Virus record (IMG/VR): IMGVR_UViG_3300045902_000666
Span: 1-64,000 of that record
Source of the DNA: a virus
DNA length: 64,000 nt
Strand: one strand, 5' to 3'
Part shown: piece by piece, positions 23,886-30,747 of the stretch
How positions within the stretch are numbered: the stretch's first letter is position 1
Layout: every line of letters starts with the position of its first letter
Made by a program: the position numbers and the translations under genes
The notes under the pieces: generated by a model
What the model was told of the DNA's origin: nothing
Databases searched by the model: none
What the model saw: the letters and a program-made list of their open reading frames with translations, nothing else

Positions 23886-24035
23886 ATGGCAGCACAAAAA
23901 ACTAAATCAGCTCCTACTTCAGTTCATAGATTGAAACCACGCAAAAAAAGACCAGGTATTCATTCTAAGAAAAAATCATCAAGAAATAAAAATTCCAAAA
24001 ACTACAAAAAACCATATATAGCCCAAGGAAGATAA
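23886..24035 (+). CDS. Small basic phage protein (49 aa)
   Basis: Starts MAAQKTKSAPTSVHRLKPRK and is rich in Lys, Arg and Ser, ending YIAQGR. It has its own TATTTATA box and lies between a terminator and the broken gene below. The basic composition suggests a DNA- or virion-associated role. Family not identified. Confidence 0.65.
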   Translation: MAAQKTKSAPTSVHRLKPRKKRPGIHSKKKSSRNKNSKNYKKPYIAQGR

Positions 24036-24055
24036 AAAAATAAATTATAAATCAG

Positions 24056-24546
24056 AACGAATCAAAAGGCTTGTGGGCCAACATTCACGCTAAAAGAGAA
24101 AGAGGTGAATCTCCAGCTAAACCGGGTGATAAAGAATATCCCAAAATCCAGATGCTTTTAATGACTATGAAGAAGATGAAGATGAGCTTGATGATGAAGA
24201 AATGGATGAGGCTTGTAATTACTTAAAAAAATCCAACAAGTTCAATTCAAAAGATGGAAAGTTTGAAATGTATGAAGTAGATGAATCTAATTATGCGAAT
24301 TTAAATGAAGCAGAATACCAAGGAAGAAAAGTACGTCTTGGTAAAATTATGAGAGGGGATGTAAAGAAATTTAAAGTATTCGTAAAAAAACCTAACGGGA
24401 AAATTGTTAAGGTTAATTTCGGAGACCCTAATATGAGGATTAAGAAAAGTAATCCAAAAAGAAGAAAATCTTTCAGAGCAAGACATCGTTGTGATAATCC
24501 AGGACCAAGATGGAAAGCCAGATATTGGGCTTGTAGAACTTGGTAA
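24056..24546 (+). pseudogene. Frameshifted phage protein
   Basis: The first frame reads QNESKGLWANIHAKRERGES and AKPGDKEYPK, then the frame changes at an A-run near 24145 to NPDAFNDYEEDEDELDDEEMDE and continues to GRKVRLGKIMRGDVKKFKVF and RRKSFRARHRCDNPGP RWKARYW. Both parts look like one conserved phage protein. A single missing A would explain the break. No ATG precedes the first part, so the start is unclear. Confidence 0.6.
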
Positions 24547-24552
24547 AAATAT

Positions 24553-24577
24553 AAAGGCTCCATTTGGAGCCTTTTTT
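24553..24577. terminator. Bidirectional terminator
   Basis: AAAGGCTCC ATTT GGAGCCTTTTTTT forms a strong stem with T-runs, between the plus-strand gene and the minus-strand tRNA array. Confidence 0.8.
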
Positions 24578-24583
24578 TATTGT

Positions 24584-24666
24584 AGCACTGGTCGGACTCG
24601 AACCGACAATACCGTGAGGAACCTGCTTATGAGGCAAGCACAATTACCACATCTGTTCACAGTGCT
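24584..24666 (-). tRNA. tRNA-Met (CAT), extended variable region
   Basis: Perfect acceptor AGCACTG/CAGTGCT, anticodon arm CTTGC/GCAGG with loop CTCATAA, T arm GTCGG/CCGAC. About 14 nt of extra variable sequence. Confidence 0.8.
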
Positions 24667-24825
24667 ATGCAAGAACAGTTATTTATTCTTTCTGGTACTT
24701 ATTGAATGAATCAATAACCAAACTAAAAGAACAACTGGAATGGCTATACCTATTAAAACTTCTACATCCATAATTTATAAATCTACAAAAATTATTCCAC
24801 TATTAAAATTTACACTCCTTTTTGA

Positions 24826-24897
24826 GCGGAAGACGGGGCTCGAACCCGCCACCCTTAGCTTGGAAGGCTAATGCTCTACCAAATGAGCTACTTCCGC
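24826..24897 (-). tRNA. tRNA-Gly (TCC)
   Basis: Perfect acceptor GCGGAAG/CTTCCGC, D arm GCTCATTTGGTAGAGC, anticodon arm TTAGC/GCTAA with loop CTTCCAA. Confidence 0.9.
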
Positions 24898-24925
24898 ATA
24901 AAGCAGAGATTTCTCTCTGCTATTT

Positions 24926-25270
24926 TTATTTTTTATCAGGGTATTTAGCATCCATTTCATCAATTACACTAAATGGAGACCCTCCGACACCTGAATAACG
25001 TATATCTTCAAATCCGTTTTCTTTTGTAATTAGAGAATCTCTTTCGTCAATAGCACCTCTATGCTTATCAAATCCTTTTTTATTCTCTATTTTACCTGTA
25101 GATGGATTATAACTTCCCCAATCTGCAGCCCTATCAGGACCTATTGGTTCAACGTAATACGTTTTCCCAGTTCTAATAGAATACACAATGAATCTACCTG
25201 TGTCATCACGACTTTCAAGAAACCTTTTCCTGAAGTCTCTAGTTTTTGTTACCCCTTTTTTCATAACCAT
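24926..25270 (-). CDS. Hypothetical phage protein
   Basis: A 114-residue protein starting MVMKKGVTKTRDFRKRF. The middle GRFIVYSIRTGKTYYVEPIG and ADWGSYNPSTGKIENKKGF look like a conserved beta-rich domain. No family assigned. It ends about 30 nt before the tRNA-Gly 5' end. Confidence 0.6.
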   Translation of the reverse strand: MVMKKGVTKTRDFRKRFLESRDDTGRFIVYSIRTGKTYYVEPIGPDRAADWGSYNPSTGKIENKKGFDKHRGAIDERDSLITKENGFEDIRYSGVGGSPFSVIDEMDAKYPDKK

Positions 25271-25294
25271 TTATTTATTTTGTTTTTCACCTCT

Positions 25295-25528
25295 TTAATA
25301 GCTGGGTGAATTTTGCTTTATTATTTTTAATATCTCTCTTCCATCTACAACTTCACATTTAGATTGTATTTCTTTCAATCTTTTTTTTGGTATATCATAA
25401 TGCTCTTTCCCTTTTTTATTATAGAACCAACATCTTTTTATACCTAAATCTTCTGCCATTTTATGTAAGTTCTCTATATTATAAGGAACACACACTAAAT
25501 GACGCTCATTGTCACAATAGTACTTCAT
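25295..25528 (-). CDS. DUF4031-like protein
   Basis: Starting at MKYYCDNERHLVCVPYN gives 77 residues; an upstream ATG would lie inside the tRNA-Gly gene. LHKMAEDLGIKRCWFYN and EHYDIPKKRLKEIQ match the DUF4031 pattern (helix, then a H-Y-D-I segment). The function of that family is not known. Confidence 0.65.
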   Translation of the reverse strand: MKYYCDNERHLVCVPYNIENLHKMAEDLGIKRCWFYNKKGKEHYDIPKKRLKEIQSKCEVVDGREILKIIKQNSPSY

Positions 25529-25534
25529 ATTTGA

Positions 25535-25610
25535 GTAAGTGATGGGGCTAGAACCCACGACCTTCTTAATGGCAATCAGATGCTCTAAGCCAAAACTGAG
25601 CTACACTTAC
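25535..25610 (-). tRNA. tRNA-Gly (GCC)
   Basis: Perfect acceptor GTAAGTG/CACTTAC, T arm with loop TTCTAGC, anticodon arm TCTGA/TAAGA (one mismatch) with loop TTGCCAT. Confidence 0.7.
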
Positions 25611-25664
25611 ATGAAGTGGATTGGGGTATTCATTCCCTTTTAGCCCACCCGCAGGGCATTTTGA

Positions 25665-25707
25665 GCAGAAGACGGGACTCAAACCCGCCTCTATTTCATC
25701 TTGGCAA
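25665..25707 (-). tRNA. tRNA-Gly (GCC) 3' fragment next to an HNH gene
   Basis: Anticodon loop TTGCCAA, T arm GCGGG/CCCGT with loop TTTGAGT and 3' acceptor CTTCTGC are present. The matching 5' half is missing and the 3' end of the HNH gene lies where it should be, so the gene probably displaced it. Confidence 0.5.
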
Positions 25708-25723
25708 CGTTATGTACCACCAA

Positions 25724-26230
25724 TTATGCGTTAACTGCATTTCTTTTTTCTCGTCTTTTTTGTCTACCATTCCCTTTATTAGCACCTCCCCATGTTTTAG
25801 TTAGAGAATGACAATTGGGGCATAAAAGTTTAAGATTTTTTATATCATTATTTTCTGAATTTCCATCTACATGTTCTATTTGAATTGGTATTTTTCCTGT
25901 AAATTTATTTACCTTATCCCATCCGCACTCCATGCATTTTTCCCCAAACTTAAAAATAAGATACCGTTTAAAAGTCTCTTCATGATAATTCAAGCATCCA
26001 GATTCTATTTTATAAAAAGTTTCCTTTTTTCTAAATTCACCTTGACATTTGTTACTACAATATTTACTGCTATTGCGTTTTAACTGTCCTCCACACTCAA
26101 TACATTCTCCATATTTTTTCTTTTCACGCTTAACATTATTGTATTTTGCTGCACAAGATGAATTACAAAATTTCTTTCCATATTGAATTTCTTCATTGCA
26201 ATTTTTACATTTTTTCGAATTATCAACCAT
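25724..26230 (-). CDS. HNH homing endonuclease with zinc knuckles
   Basis: A 168-residue protein: N-terminal knuckles CKNCNEEIQYGKKFC and CIECGGQLKRNSSKYC, then an HNH module CMECGWDKVNKFTG..IQIEHVDGNSENNDIKNLKLLCPNCHS. It lies across the missing 5' half of a tRNA-Gly. A TATTTATA box is just upstream. Confidence 0.85.
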   Translation of the reverse strand: MVDNSKKCKNCNEEIQYGKKFCNSSCAAKYNNVKREKKKYGECIECGGQLKRNSSKYCSNKCQGEFRKKETFYKIESGCLNYHEETFKRYLIFKFGEKCMECGWDKVNKFTGKIPIQIEHVDGNSENNDIKNLKLLCPNCHSLTKTWGGANKGNGRQKRREKRNAVNA

Positions 26231-26280
26231 TTTTTATTTTATAAATAGGTTGAAATTTCGAAATTCAAAGAACTAAATGA

Positions 26281-26351
26281 GCGGAGAAGGAGAATCGAAC
26301 TCCCGTTCAAACCTTGGCAAGGTCTTGTAATAGCCACTATACGACCTCCGC
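26281..26351 (-). tRNA. tRNA-Gly (GCC)
   Basis: Acceptor GCGGAGG/TCTCCGC, anticodon stem GACC/GGTT with loop TTGCCAA, T arm GGAG/CTCC with loop TTCGATT. Confidence 0.85.
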
Positions 26352-26390
26352 ATAATAAAACAGGGTTAGGTGAGTAGTGTGTTTTTTGGT

Positions 26391-26459
26391 GATTTATCCG
26401 GGAGTTTAACCCAGACCTTTTTCTGGAAATGAAAATGCTCTTCACAGAGCTTATAAATC
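26391..26459 (-). tRNA. tRNA-Glu (TTC)
   Basis: Perfect acceptor GATTTAT/ATAAATC, short D arm GCTCTGTGAAGAGC, anticodon arm TTTTC/GAAAA with loop ATTTCCA, T arm CTGGG/CCCGG. Only 69 nt. A copy of the recurring hairpin element directly abuts its 5' end. Confidence 0.8.
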
Positions 26460-26483
26460 GAAGTAACACTATTTCTTGCCACT
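26459..26483 (-). repeat. Recurring GUGGC..GUUAC hairpin element
   Basis: Minus-strand AGTGGCAAGAAATAGTGTTACTTCG. Here the element abuts an intact tRNA-Glu rather than a split one, so it is not restricted to broken genes. Confidence 0.6.
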
Positions 26484-26493
26484 GTTTTTTTTA

Positions 26494-26568
26494 GCACTAG
26501 GTGAGATTCGAACTCACGGCAATTCCTGCTTGGAAGGCAGGCGCAATCGACCACTATGCGACTAATGC
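26494..26568 (-). tRNA. tRNA-Gly (TCC)
   Basis: Acceptor GCATTAG/CTAGTGC, anticodon arm CCTGC/GCAGG with loop CTTCCAA, T arm GTGAG/CTCAC. Confidence 0.85.
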
Positions 26569-26610
26569 AAATAGAATGTAGGGATTTTTTTCGAAATGTA
26601 TTTTTTCTAA

Positions 26611-26715
26611 GCTGGGTTTAACCACTCCCCTACCTCCCCATTTGTAAATTTATAAATTGCGGGGAGGGCTGGATTCGAACCAACGTAGAGCCTAAGCTCG
26701 GCTGCTTTACATGCA
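26611..26715 (-). tRNA. Circularly permuted tRNA-Tyr (GTA)
   Basis: The 3' half is transcribed first (26715-26661): TGC, loop ATGTAAA (GTA), GCAGC, a class-II variable arm GAGC/GCTC, T arm GTTGG/CCAGC and acceptor CCTCCCC. After about 20 AT-rich nt the 5' half follows (26639-26611): GGGGAGG, TA, D arm GGG..CCC, A, GC. Acceptor halves pair 7 of 7. Joining GC to TGC gives a perfect GCTGC/GCAGC anticodon stem, a break at position 28/29. The recurring hairpin with a 7-bp stem (26716-26740) immediately precedes the 3' half. All arms of a normal tRNA-Tyr are restored, making this the best permuted example. Confidence 0.75.
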
Positions 26716-26777
26716 CGAAGTAACAATTCAAATTGCCACTACATTACTCAATACTTTCAAAGAACAACTTCTTCAGT

Positions 26778-26870
26778 GGAGACGAAGGGTATCAAACCCC
26801 TGGAGGACACAACCTTAGTTCCCTCACTGGTTTTCAAGACCAGCCACTTTAACCTAACTCGTGCATCTCC
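26778..26870 (-). tRNA. tRNA-Ser (TGA)
   Basis: Acceptor GGAGATG/CGTCTCC, anticodon arm CTGGT/ACCAG with loop CTTGAAA, long class-II variable arm, T loop TTTGATA. 93 nt. Confidence 0.85.
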
Positions 26871-26900
26871 AAATGCAGTTTATAGTTCTTCAACTTTTGT

Positions 26901-26973
26901 GGGAGTGGTCAGACTCAGGCGTAAGCCACTGGTTTTACAGACCAGCCCAACTCTCCAGCGTTGGCGCACTCCC
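26901..26973 (-). tRNA. tRNA-Tyr (GTA)-like, T arm degenerate
   Basis: Perfect acceptor GGGAGTG/CACTCCC, D stem CCAAC/GTTGG, anticodon arm CTGGT/ACCAG with loop CTGTAAA and variable arm GGC/GCC. Only 10 nt remain where a 17-nt T arm is expected. Probably inactive. Confidence 0.5.
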
Positions 26974-26975
26974 TT

Positions 26976-27009
26976 GATATGCGTTCACAACCAACTGCGC
27001 CACATACCG
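26976..27009 (-). tRNA. tRNA 5'-half fragment
   Basis: GGTATGT with D arm GCG..CGC and CATATC, then no anticodon arm. A T-arm-like GTTGG..CCAAC lies upstream at about 27040, but its acceptor does not pair with this 5' half. Confidence 0.4.
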
Positions 27010-27062
27010 TTAAAGATTGTTTTTTATTTCATACTACGTTGGGACAATCACACCAACCTTGT

Positions 27063-27144
27063 CTGGAGAAGGGGATTCAAACCCCCAATGTCATAGACCA
27101 CAGATTTACAGTCTGCTAAGCAACTAATTGCTCAATACTCCCAA
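27063..27144 (-). tRNA. tRNA-Tyr (GTA)
   Basis: Anticodon arm GCAGA/TCTGT with loop CTGTAAA, class-II variable region, T stem GGGGG/CCCCT. The acceptor TTGGGAG/TCTCCAG pairs imperfectly. Confidence 0.65.
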
Positions 27145-27196
27145 TTTTACGAACTTTCTTTAGTTTTCAGTTTGCGGGTTCGTAATCCCATTTCTG

Positions 27197-27952
27197 CTAT
27201 TCATTATATTTTAATTTCCAGTTTTTAATTTTCTTTTTTAATTCATCAATTGTAATATCACTTCTTTTATATTTGCTCGAATTCTGCCTCTGCAGTATCA
27301 ATTTACAATTTGCTGGATGTGATATTAACTCTGGGTCTATATTGTTATCAAAACCATCTCTTATTGAATAAATATGGTCCCGACTTACTCCATCCAAATT
27401 ATTTCCCCTATTCACAGGTTTATACCAACCAAATTCCTCAATTAACTTAAAATTAAACTCATCTTCGTAATCTGATAAATTGAAAGAAAAAAGACAATCT
27501 CTTTTATATGCTTGAAATTCAGACATATTTTTTCTTTTAAATCCCCTTCTACAATCATCAGAACAAAATATTTTTCTACTCTTTTTTAAAAAATAAACAC
27601 CACAATTTTTACATTTTACATAAGTATCTTTTACAAGTTTTTCTCTTCTTTTTTTATTAGCCTCATTTTTAACCACATCAGACAATATTCTTGTTTTATT
27701 TGTGCTTTTAGCTTGACAGGAAGAATTACAAAACTTATTATTTCTTTTTTTATATGGTATTTCTTTACCACAATGTTTACAATAACGAGGGTTTTTCTGA
27801 TAATTATCTTTTTTAGATAATGCCTCCCCGTTTTTACTATAATCCCTGAGATATTTATTTACATAAATATTTCTACATGTCAAAGAACAATAGGTTCTGT
27901 TTTTTTCTACCAAAATATTACATTCAATATTTTTACATTTTTTATCACACAT
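27197..27952 (-). CDS. HNH-type homing endonuclease with four zinc knuckles
   Basis: A 251-residue protein. Four Cys-rich knuckles (CKNIECN/CSLTC, CKHCGKEI/CNSSC, CKNCGVYF/CSDDC) fill residues 1-125. The C-terminus NLDGVSRDHIYSIRDGFDN..HPANCKLILQRQNSSK carries an HNH-like DHIYSI..N core. The knuckle series is shared with other endonucleases in the array. Ends in TAG. Confidence 0.75.
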   Translation of the reverse strand: MCDKKCKNIECNILVEKNRTYCSLTCRNIYVNKYLRDYSKNGEALSKKDNYQKNPRYCKHCGKEIPYKKRNNKFCNSSCQAKSTNKTRILSDVVKNEANKKRREKLVKDTYVKCKNCGVYFLKKSRKIFCSDDCRRGFKRKNMSEFQAYKRDCLFSFNLSDYEDEFNFKLIEEFGWYKPVNRGNNLDGVSRDHIYSIRDGFDNNIDPELISHPANCKLILQRQNSSKYKRSDITIDELKKKIKNWKLKYNE

Positions 27953-28007
27953 ATTTTTATTTAAAAATATGTGGAAAATTTAAAAATCGAACTTAACGCA
28001 ATTTAGT

Positions 28008-28082
28008 GGAGGTGAGGAGATTCGAACTCCCATATGTCCCACGTTGCAAACGTGGCGCTTCAGCCAGTTGAGCCACACCCCC
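28008..28082 (-). tRNA. tRNA-Ala (TGC)
   Basis: Acceptor GGGGGTG/CACCTCC, anticodon arm CCACG/CGTGG with loop TTTGCAA, T arm GGAG/CTCC. A hairpin AGAGGG/CCCTCT lies at its 5' side. Confidence 0.85.
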
Positions 28083-28129
28083 AAACAGAGGGAAGACTAA
28101 CCCTCTTTTTGTTTCCTGTGCACCAGAAA

Positions 28130-28222
28130 CCTTAAGTCTTTTTGTGGAGAAATAGGGAGTTTAATCTTGGTCAGTCACTCCGTCAAGCTGTTACACAACA
28201 TTAACTGACTACTTAAATCCCC
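28130..28222 (-). other. Structured, possibly tRNA-derived region
   Basis: GTCAGT pairs with ACTGAC around about 28 nt, and a TTAAACT T-loop-like string follows, but no consistent cloverleaf could be drawn. It may be a decayed tRNA. No coding frame. Confidence 0.25.
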
Positions 28223-28229
28223 AATATAT

Positions 28230-28825
28230 TTAAACCCACATTCCACCAGAACCTAAAAACTCTGAATAATCATCGAGGTCATCTTTCTTGACCTCTTGGG
28301 TTTTATCTTTATTCAACATGTCAAAGTACTCTTGATTTCTTTTTCTCCTCTTCTTTTCAATTCTATTTCTAAAATCTCTCAAGAGAGGTTCTGGAATCTG
28401 GATGTTCATCGTTTGGAATTCATCTAATATTTCTTTTTCAGTAAATGTCCAGTCAACAATTCCTTCACTCCATTGGTCAACCCACAATCCCCAGCTTTTT
28501 TTACCAATCATAACACTGTTTAAAATATTAGAGTGTCTTGTTTTTGGTACTTCCCCATCTTTATATTGTCCGTTTTCTAACTTCCTAAAGCAAAATTTTC
28601 CTTCATCACCATTAACATCAAATTCTACTTTTGTCGGTGAGCCGCAGAATACTAATATTCCACATCTATTGCTCTTCAAAAAGAAATTGAATATTTTATT
28701 AAAATTATCAGAATACTTTTGAAGTTTTCTATCCTTCTTACTTCCGATTTCTTTTTTTCTTTCTTCAATCCTTTCGTTTCTTGTTAGATTCTGGCTCCCA
28801 AGCTTTTACCCCCTTGATTTTTCAT
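28230..28825 (-). pseudogene. Hypothetical protein, frameshifted near its start
   Basis: The main frame encodes KLGSQNLTRNERIEERKKEI..RCGILVFCGSPTKVEFDVNGDE and ends SGGMWV. A plausible start MKNQGGKS at 28825 is in a different frame, and one extra A in the run near 28806 would join them. From a TTG at 28679 the conserved part alone is 149 residues. No family recognised. Confidence 0.55.
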
Positions 28826-28834
28826 GTTTTTAGT

Positions 28835-29005
28835 TTATTTTAAATTTAACAATTCTTTTTTAGAGTCTTGAATTTTTCTTTGATAATCTGAGACACTAAT
28901 CTCCTTCGTGTTAGAAGTTTTTTTAGTTAACTGTTCTCTTATTTCATTTTCTAAAAACTCAATTCTCTCTTGTAGTTTTTTTCTTTTTTTTTCAATTTTA
29001 CTCAT
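28835..29005 (-). CDS. Small coiled-coil protein (56 aa)
   Basis: MSKIEKKRKKLQERIEFLEN starts a continuous heptad-like helix. It lies between tRNA-Pro and the frameshifted gene, 9 nt before the latter's putative ATG, so the two are probably co-transcribed. Confidence 0.55.
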   Translation of the reverse strand: MSKIEKKRKKLQERIEFLENEIREQLTKKTSNTKEISVSDYQRKIQDSKKELLNLK

Positions 29006-29021
29006 TTCTTTTTTCTTTTGT

Positions 29022-29094
29022 CGGGGTGGCCAGACTCGAACTGACGATACTCTTGGTCCCGAACCAAGCGTATTGCCAACTTTCCCACACCCCA
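29022..29094 (-). tRNA. tRNA-Pro (CGG)
   Basis: Acceptor TGGGGTG/CACCCCG, anticodon arm CTTGG/CCAAG with loop TTCGGGA, T arm GTCAG/CTGGC. Confidence 0.85.
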
Positions 29095-29103
29095 GTGGTT
29101 TTT

Positions 29104-29577
29104 TTATTTATTTTTATTCTTTCCAGAAAAATTATTAGTTTGAGAGTGACAGTTAGGACAAATAAATCTTAAATTTGGAATCCTATTATCATTAGGATTT
29201 CCATTTTTATGGTCTAATTGCAATTGTAACTTTTTACCATTCCAAATACCTTTATTACCACATTCTTCACACTTATAAACTAAAATTTTTTCATTAATTA
29301 ATCTAATTTTCAATCTGTGCCTGTTTGTATAAGTAGAATTTTCTACTAATATGTCTTTTAGTGGTATTTTAGTTGTTGCATTATTACTCCTTCTTTCTAA
29401 ATGAGAATAGTCAATTCCCTCTTTAATTATTCTATCTTTTACTTTTTTATGCATCGTACCACTATTAGTTCTAAAACCAAAATACATTAAAATATCTCTA
29501 ATACTATTTTTAGTTTTTACTATTTCTAGAAATTTCTCAATTTCTATCGTATCAATTATACTTTTTTTTCTTGCCAT
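29104..29577 (-). CDS. HNH homing endonuclease
   Basis: Start MARKKSIIDTIEIEKF at 29577 is preferred because a TATTTATA box lies 11 nt upstream (29589-29596). The 157-residue protein has an N-terminal DNA-binding-like region and a C-terminal HNH module: YKCEECGNKGIWNGKKLQLQ LDHKNGNPNDNRIPNLRFICPNCHSQT. It ends 10 nt from tRNA-Pro. Confidence 0.85.
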   Translation of the reverse strand: MARKKSIIDTIEIEKFLEIVKTKNSIRDILMYFGFRTNSGTMHKKVKDRIIKEGIDYSHLERRSNNATTKIPLKDILVENSTYTNRHRLKIRLINEKILVYKCEECGNKGIWNGKKLQLQLDHKNGNPNDNRIPNLRFICPNCHSQTNNFSGKNKNK

Positions 29578-29655
29578 AATTTTTTTATTATAAATATAAC
29601 AAAAATAAAAATGGCGGCAGAACACAAAACTATCGCTTTCAAAGAACTTTTTTGT

Positions 29656-29736
29656 GGGAGCCGAGGGATTCGAACCCTCTCAGCCTAAGCACTTGTTTTA
29701 CAGACAAGCTCAACTCTCCAACGTTGACGCACTCCC
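29656..29736 (-). tRNA. tRNA-Tyr (GTA)
   Basis: Acceptor GGGAGTG/GGCTCCC (one mismatch), anticodon arm CTTGT/ACAAG with loop CTGTAAA, class-II variable arm, T arm GAGGG/CCCTC. Confidence 0.85.
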
Positions 29737-29744
29737 AATATTGT

Positions 29745-29827
29745 GAAGTAGGTAAGAATCGAACTTACAAGGCCCGATGGCAACAGTTTTACAGACTGTC
29801 TCGCTTCCACTTACGGTCTACTACTTC
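29745..29827 (-). tRNA. tRNA-Tyr (GTA)
   Basis: Perfect acceptor GAAGTAG/CTACTTC, anticodon arm CAGT/ACTG with loop CTGTAAA, class-II variable arm, T arm GTAAG/CTTAC. One of several Tyr copies. Confidence 0.85.
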
Positions 29828-29833
29828 ATTTGC

Positions 29834-29909
29834 GGTCTATATCGGATTCGAACCGACCTGTTTGTACTGCGTGACAGGCAGACGGCCACCCCAAGCAGCC
29901 CCATAGACC
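29834..29909 (-). tRNA. tRNA-Asp (GTC)
   Basis: Perfect acceptor GGTCTAT/ATAGACC, anticodon stem CTGC/GCAG with loop CTGTCAC, T arm GTCGG/CCGAT. Confidence 0.85.
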
Positions 29910-29934
29910 ATTTATTCAAAGAACTTTTTCTGGC

Positions 29935-29966
29935 GGTGATGAAGGGACTCGAACCCTCCCATTCCG
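29935..29966 (-). tRNA. tRNA 3' fragment (T arm and acceptor)
   Basis: T arm GAGGG/CCCTT with loop TTCGAGT and acceptor CATCACC. No anticodon arm or 5' half nearby. Confidence 0.45.
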
Positions 29967-29971
29967 CTTGC

Positions 29972-30044
29972 GGTGCATACGGGACTCGAACCCGTGAACT
30001 CTACCGTGACAGGGTAGCATGATAACCAGCTTCACCAATGCACC
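29972..30044 (-). tRNA. tRNA-Asp (GTC)
   Basis: Perfect acceptor GGTGCAT/ATGCACC, anticodon arm CTACC/GGTAG with loop CTGTCAC, T arm ACGGG/CCCGT. Confidence 0.85.
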
Positions 30045-30070
30045 ATTTATTTTTTTACTTATATTTTTGT

Positions 30071-30145
30071 CTGGTAAACAGGATTTGAACCTGCGCCTTC
30101 CTGCTTCCAATGCAGGCTGGGAAACCCTGACTCCCACACTACCAG
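30071..30145 (-). tRNA. tRNA-Pro (TGG)
   Basis: Acceptor CTGGTAG/TTACCAG, anticodon arm CCTGC/GCAGG with loop ATTGGAA, large D arm TGGGA/TCCCA. Confidence 0.8.
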
Positions 30146-30150
30146 ATATT

Positions 30151-30209
30151 GTTGCAGATTTTATAACAGTGGAACAAAAGCTCTCTGAGCTATCATAAAA
30201 CACTGCAAC
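30151..30209 (-). other. Long hairpin with tRNA-like loop
   Basis: GTTGCAG and CTGCAAC pair, and the stem continues as TTTTAT/ATAAAA. The loop contains TAGCTCAGAGAGCT, like a tRNA D arm. It is not a cloverleaf and may be a tRNA relic or processing signal between two tRNA-Pro genes. Confidence 0.4.
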
Positions 30210-30217
30210 TTCATTGT

Positions 30218-30292
30218 CGGGAAGACGGGACTCGAACCCGCATCAAGCTCCTCATCCCAAATGAGGCGAGGCACCAATTCCTCCACTTCCCG
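30218..30292 (-). tRNA. tRNA-Pro (TGG)
   Basis: Perfect acceptor CGGGAAG/CTTCCCG, anticodon arm CCTCA/TGAGG with loop TTTGGGA, T arm ACGGG/CCCGC. Confidence 0.85.
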
Positions 30293-30315
30293 AAAACTGA
30301 CACTTCAAACTTTAC

Positions 30316-30400
30316 CCAGATGATGGGGCTCGAACCCACGACCCTCGGCCTACCTACGCAAATGCTTTTACCGATGCTCTCCCGACTGAGCTACACCCAG
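30316..30400 (-). tRNA. tRNA with 20-nt anticodon loop
   Basis: D arm GCTCAGTCGGGAGAGC, T arm GTGGG/CCCAT and anticodon stem TCGGT/GCCGA are intact. The loop is 20 nt (AAAAGCATTTGCGTAGGTAG) instead of 7. The body resembles tRNA-Arg (CCT) at 18695. It may hold a tiny intron or be inactive; identity unclear. Confidence 0.55.
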
Positions 30401-30601
30401 AGTTATCCATGTCTTACTCAAATAACTACTCCCTCTTTTTACTTAGTTGTTTTTACTTACAATCTATTTTACCAAACCTGTCCAGACCCTTCCTCTGGCT
30501 CTTGGTTTTTTTAGCCTTTGCGTGTGTTATTTGATAAACATCAAAAGCTTTCATTACAACCTTTCATTAGAGCGCTTTCGCTACTCTTTCAAAATCACTG
30601 C

Positions 30602-30731
30602 TGGGGGCCCAAGACTCGAACTTGGACTACGGCTTTATGATTGCGAAGTAACTCTTTTACATCGCCACTGTTTGCCAGGGATAATTTGCCTAGAGTATGT
30701 TTTACGTGTGCTACCCTTACACTAACCCCCA
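30602..30731 (-). tRNA. tRNA-Met (CAT) with 60-nt insertion in the anticodon stem
   Basis: The 5' exon (30731-30705: TGGGGGT, TA, D arm GTGT..GCAC, A, CG) and 3' exon (30644-30602: GCA, loop ATCATAA, AGCCG, T arm CCAAG/CTTGG, GCCCCCA) flank 60 nt (30645-30704). Acceptors pair 7 of 7. Joining CG to GCA gives CGGCA/AGCCG (4 bp plus an A-A mismatch). The break is at position 28/29 and the insertion ends with the recurring GTGGC..GTTACTTC hairpin, as at the permuted Tyr gene. There is no group I or II core, so any splicing would be of another kind. Confidence 0.7.
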
Positions 30732-30747
30732 ATATCAAAGAACAAAA

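Noticed and set aside
26976-27062. A third permuted tRNA from the 5' half at 26976 and a T-arm-like hairpin at about 27040
   Set aside because: The acceptor strands do not pair and no anticodon arm is present in the upstream part.
26776-27096. Plus-strand ORFs across the tRNA arrays (also 4121-4525, 4668-4955, 29652-30022, 53434-53770)
   Set aside because: They are antisense readings of tRNA genes; repeated strings such as GLEPTT and RFEL come from T-arm complements. No independent support.
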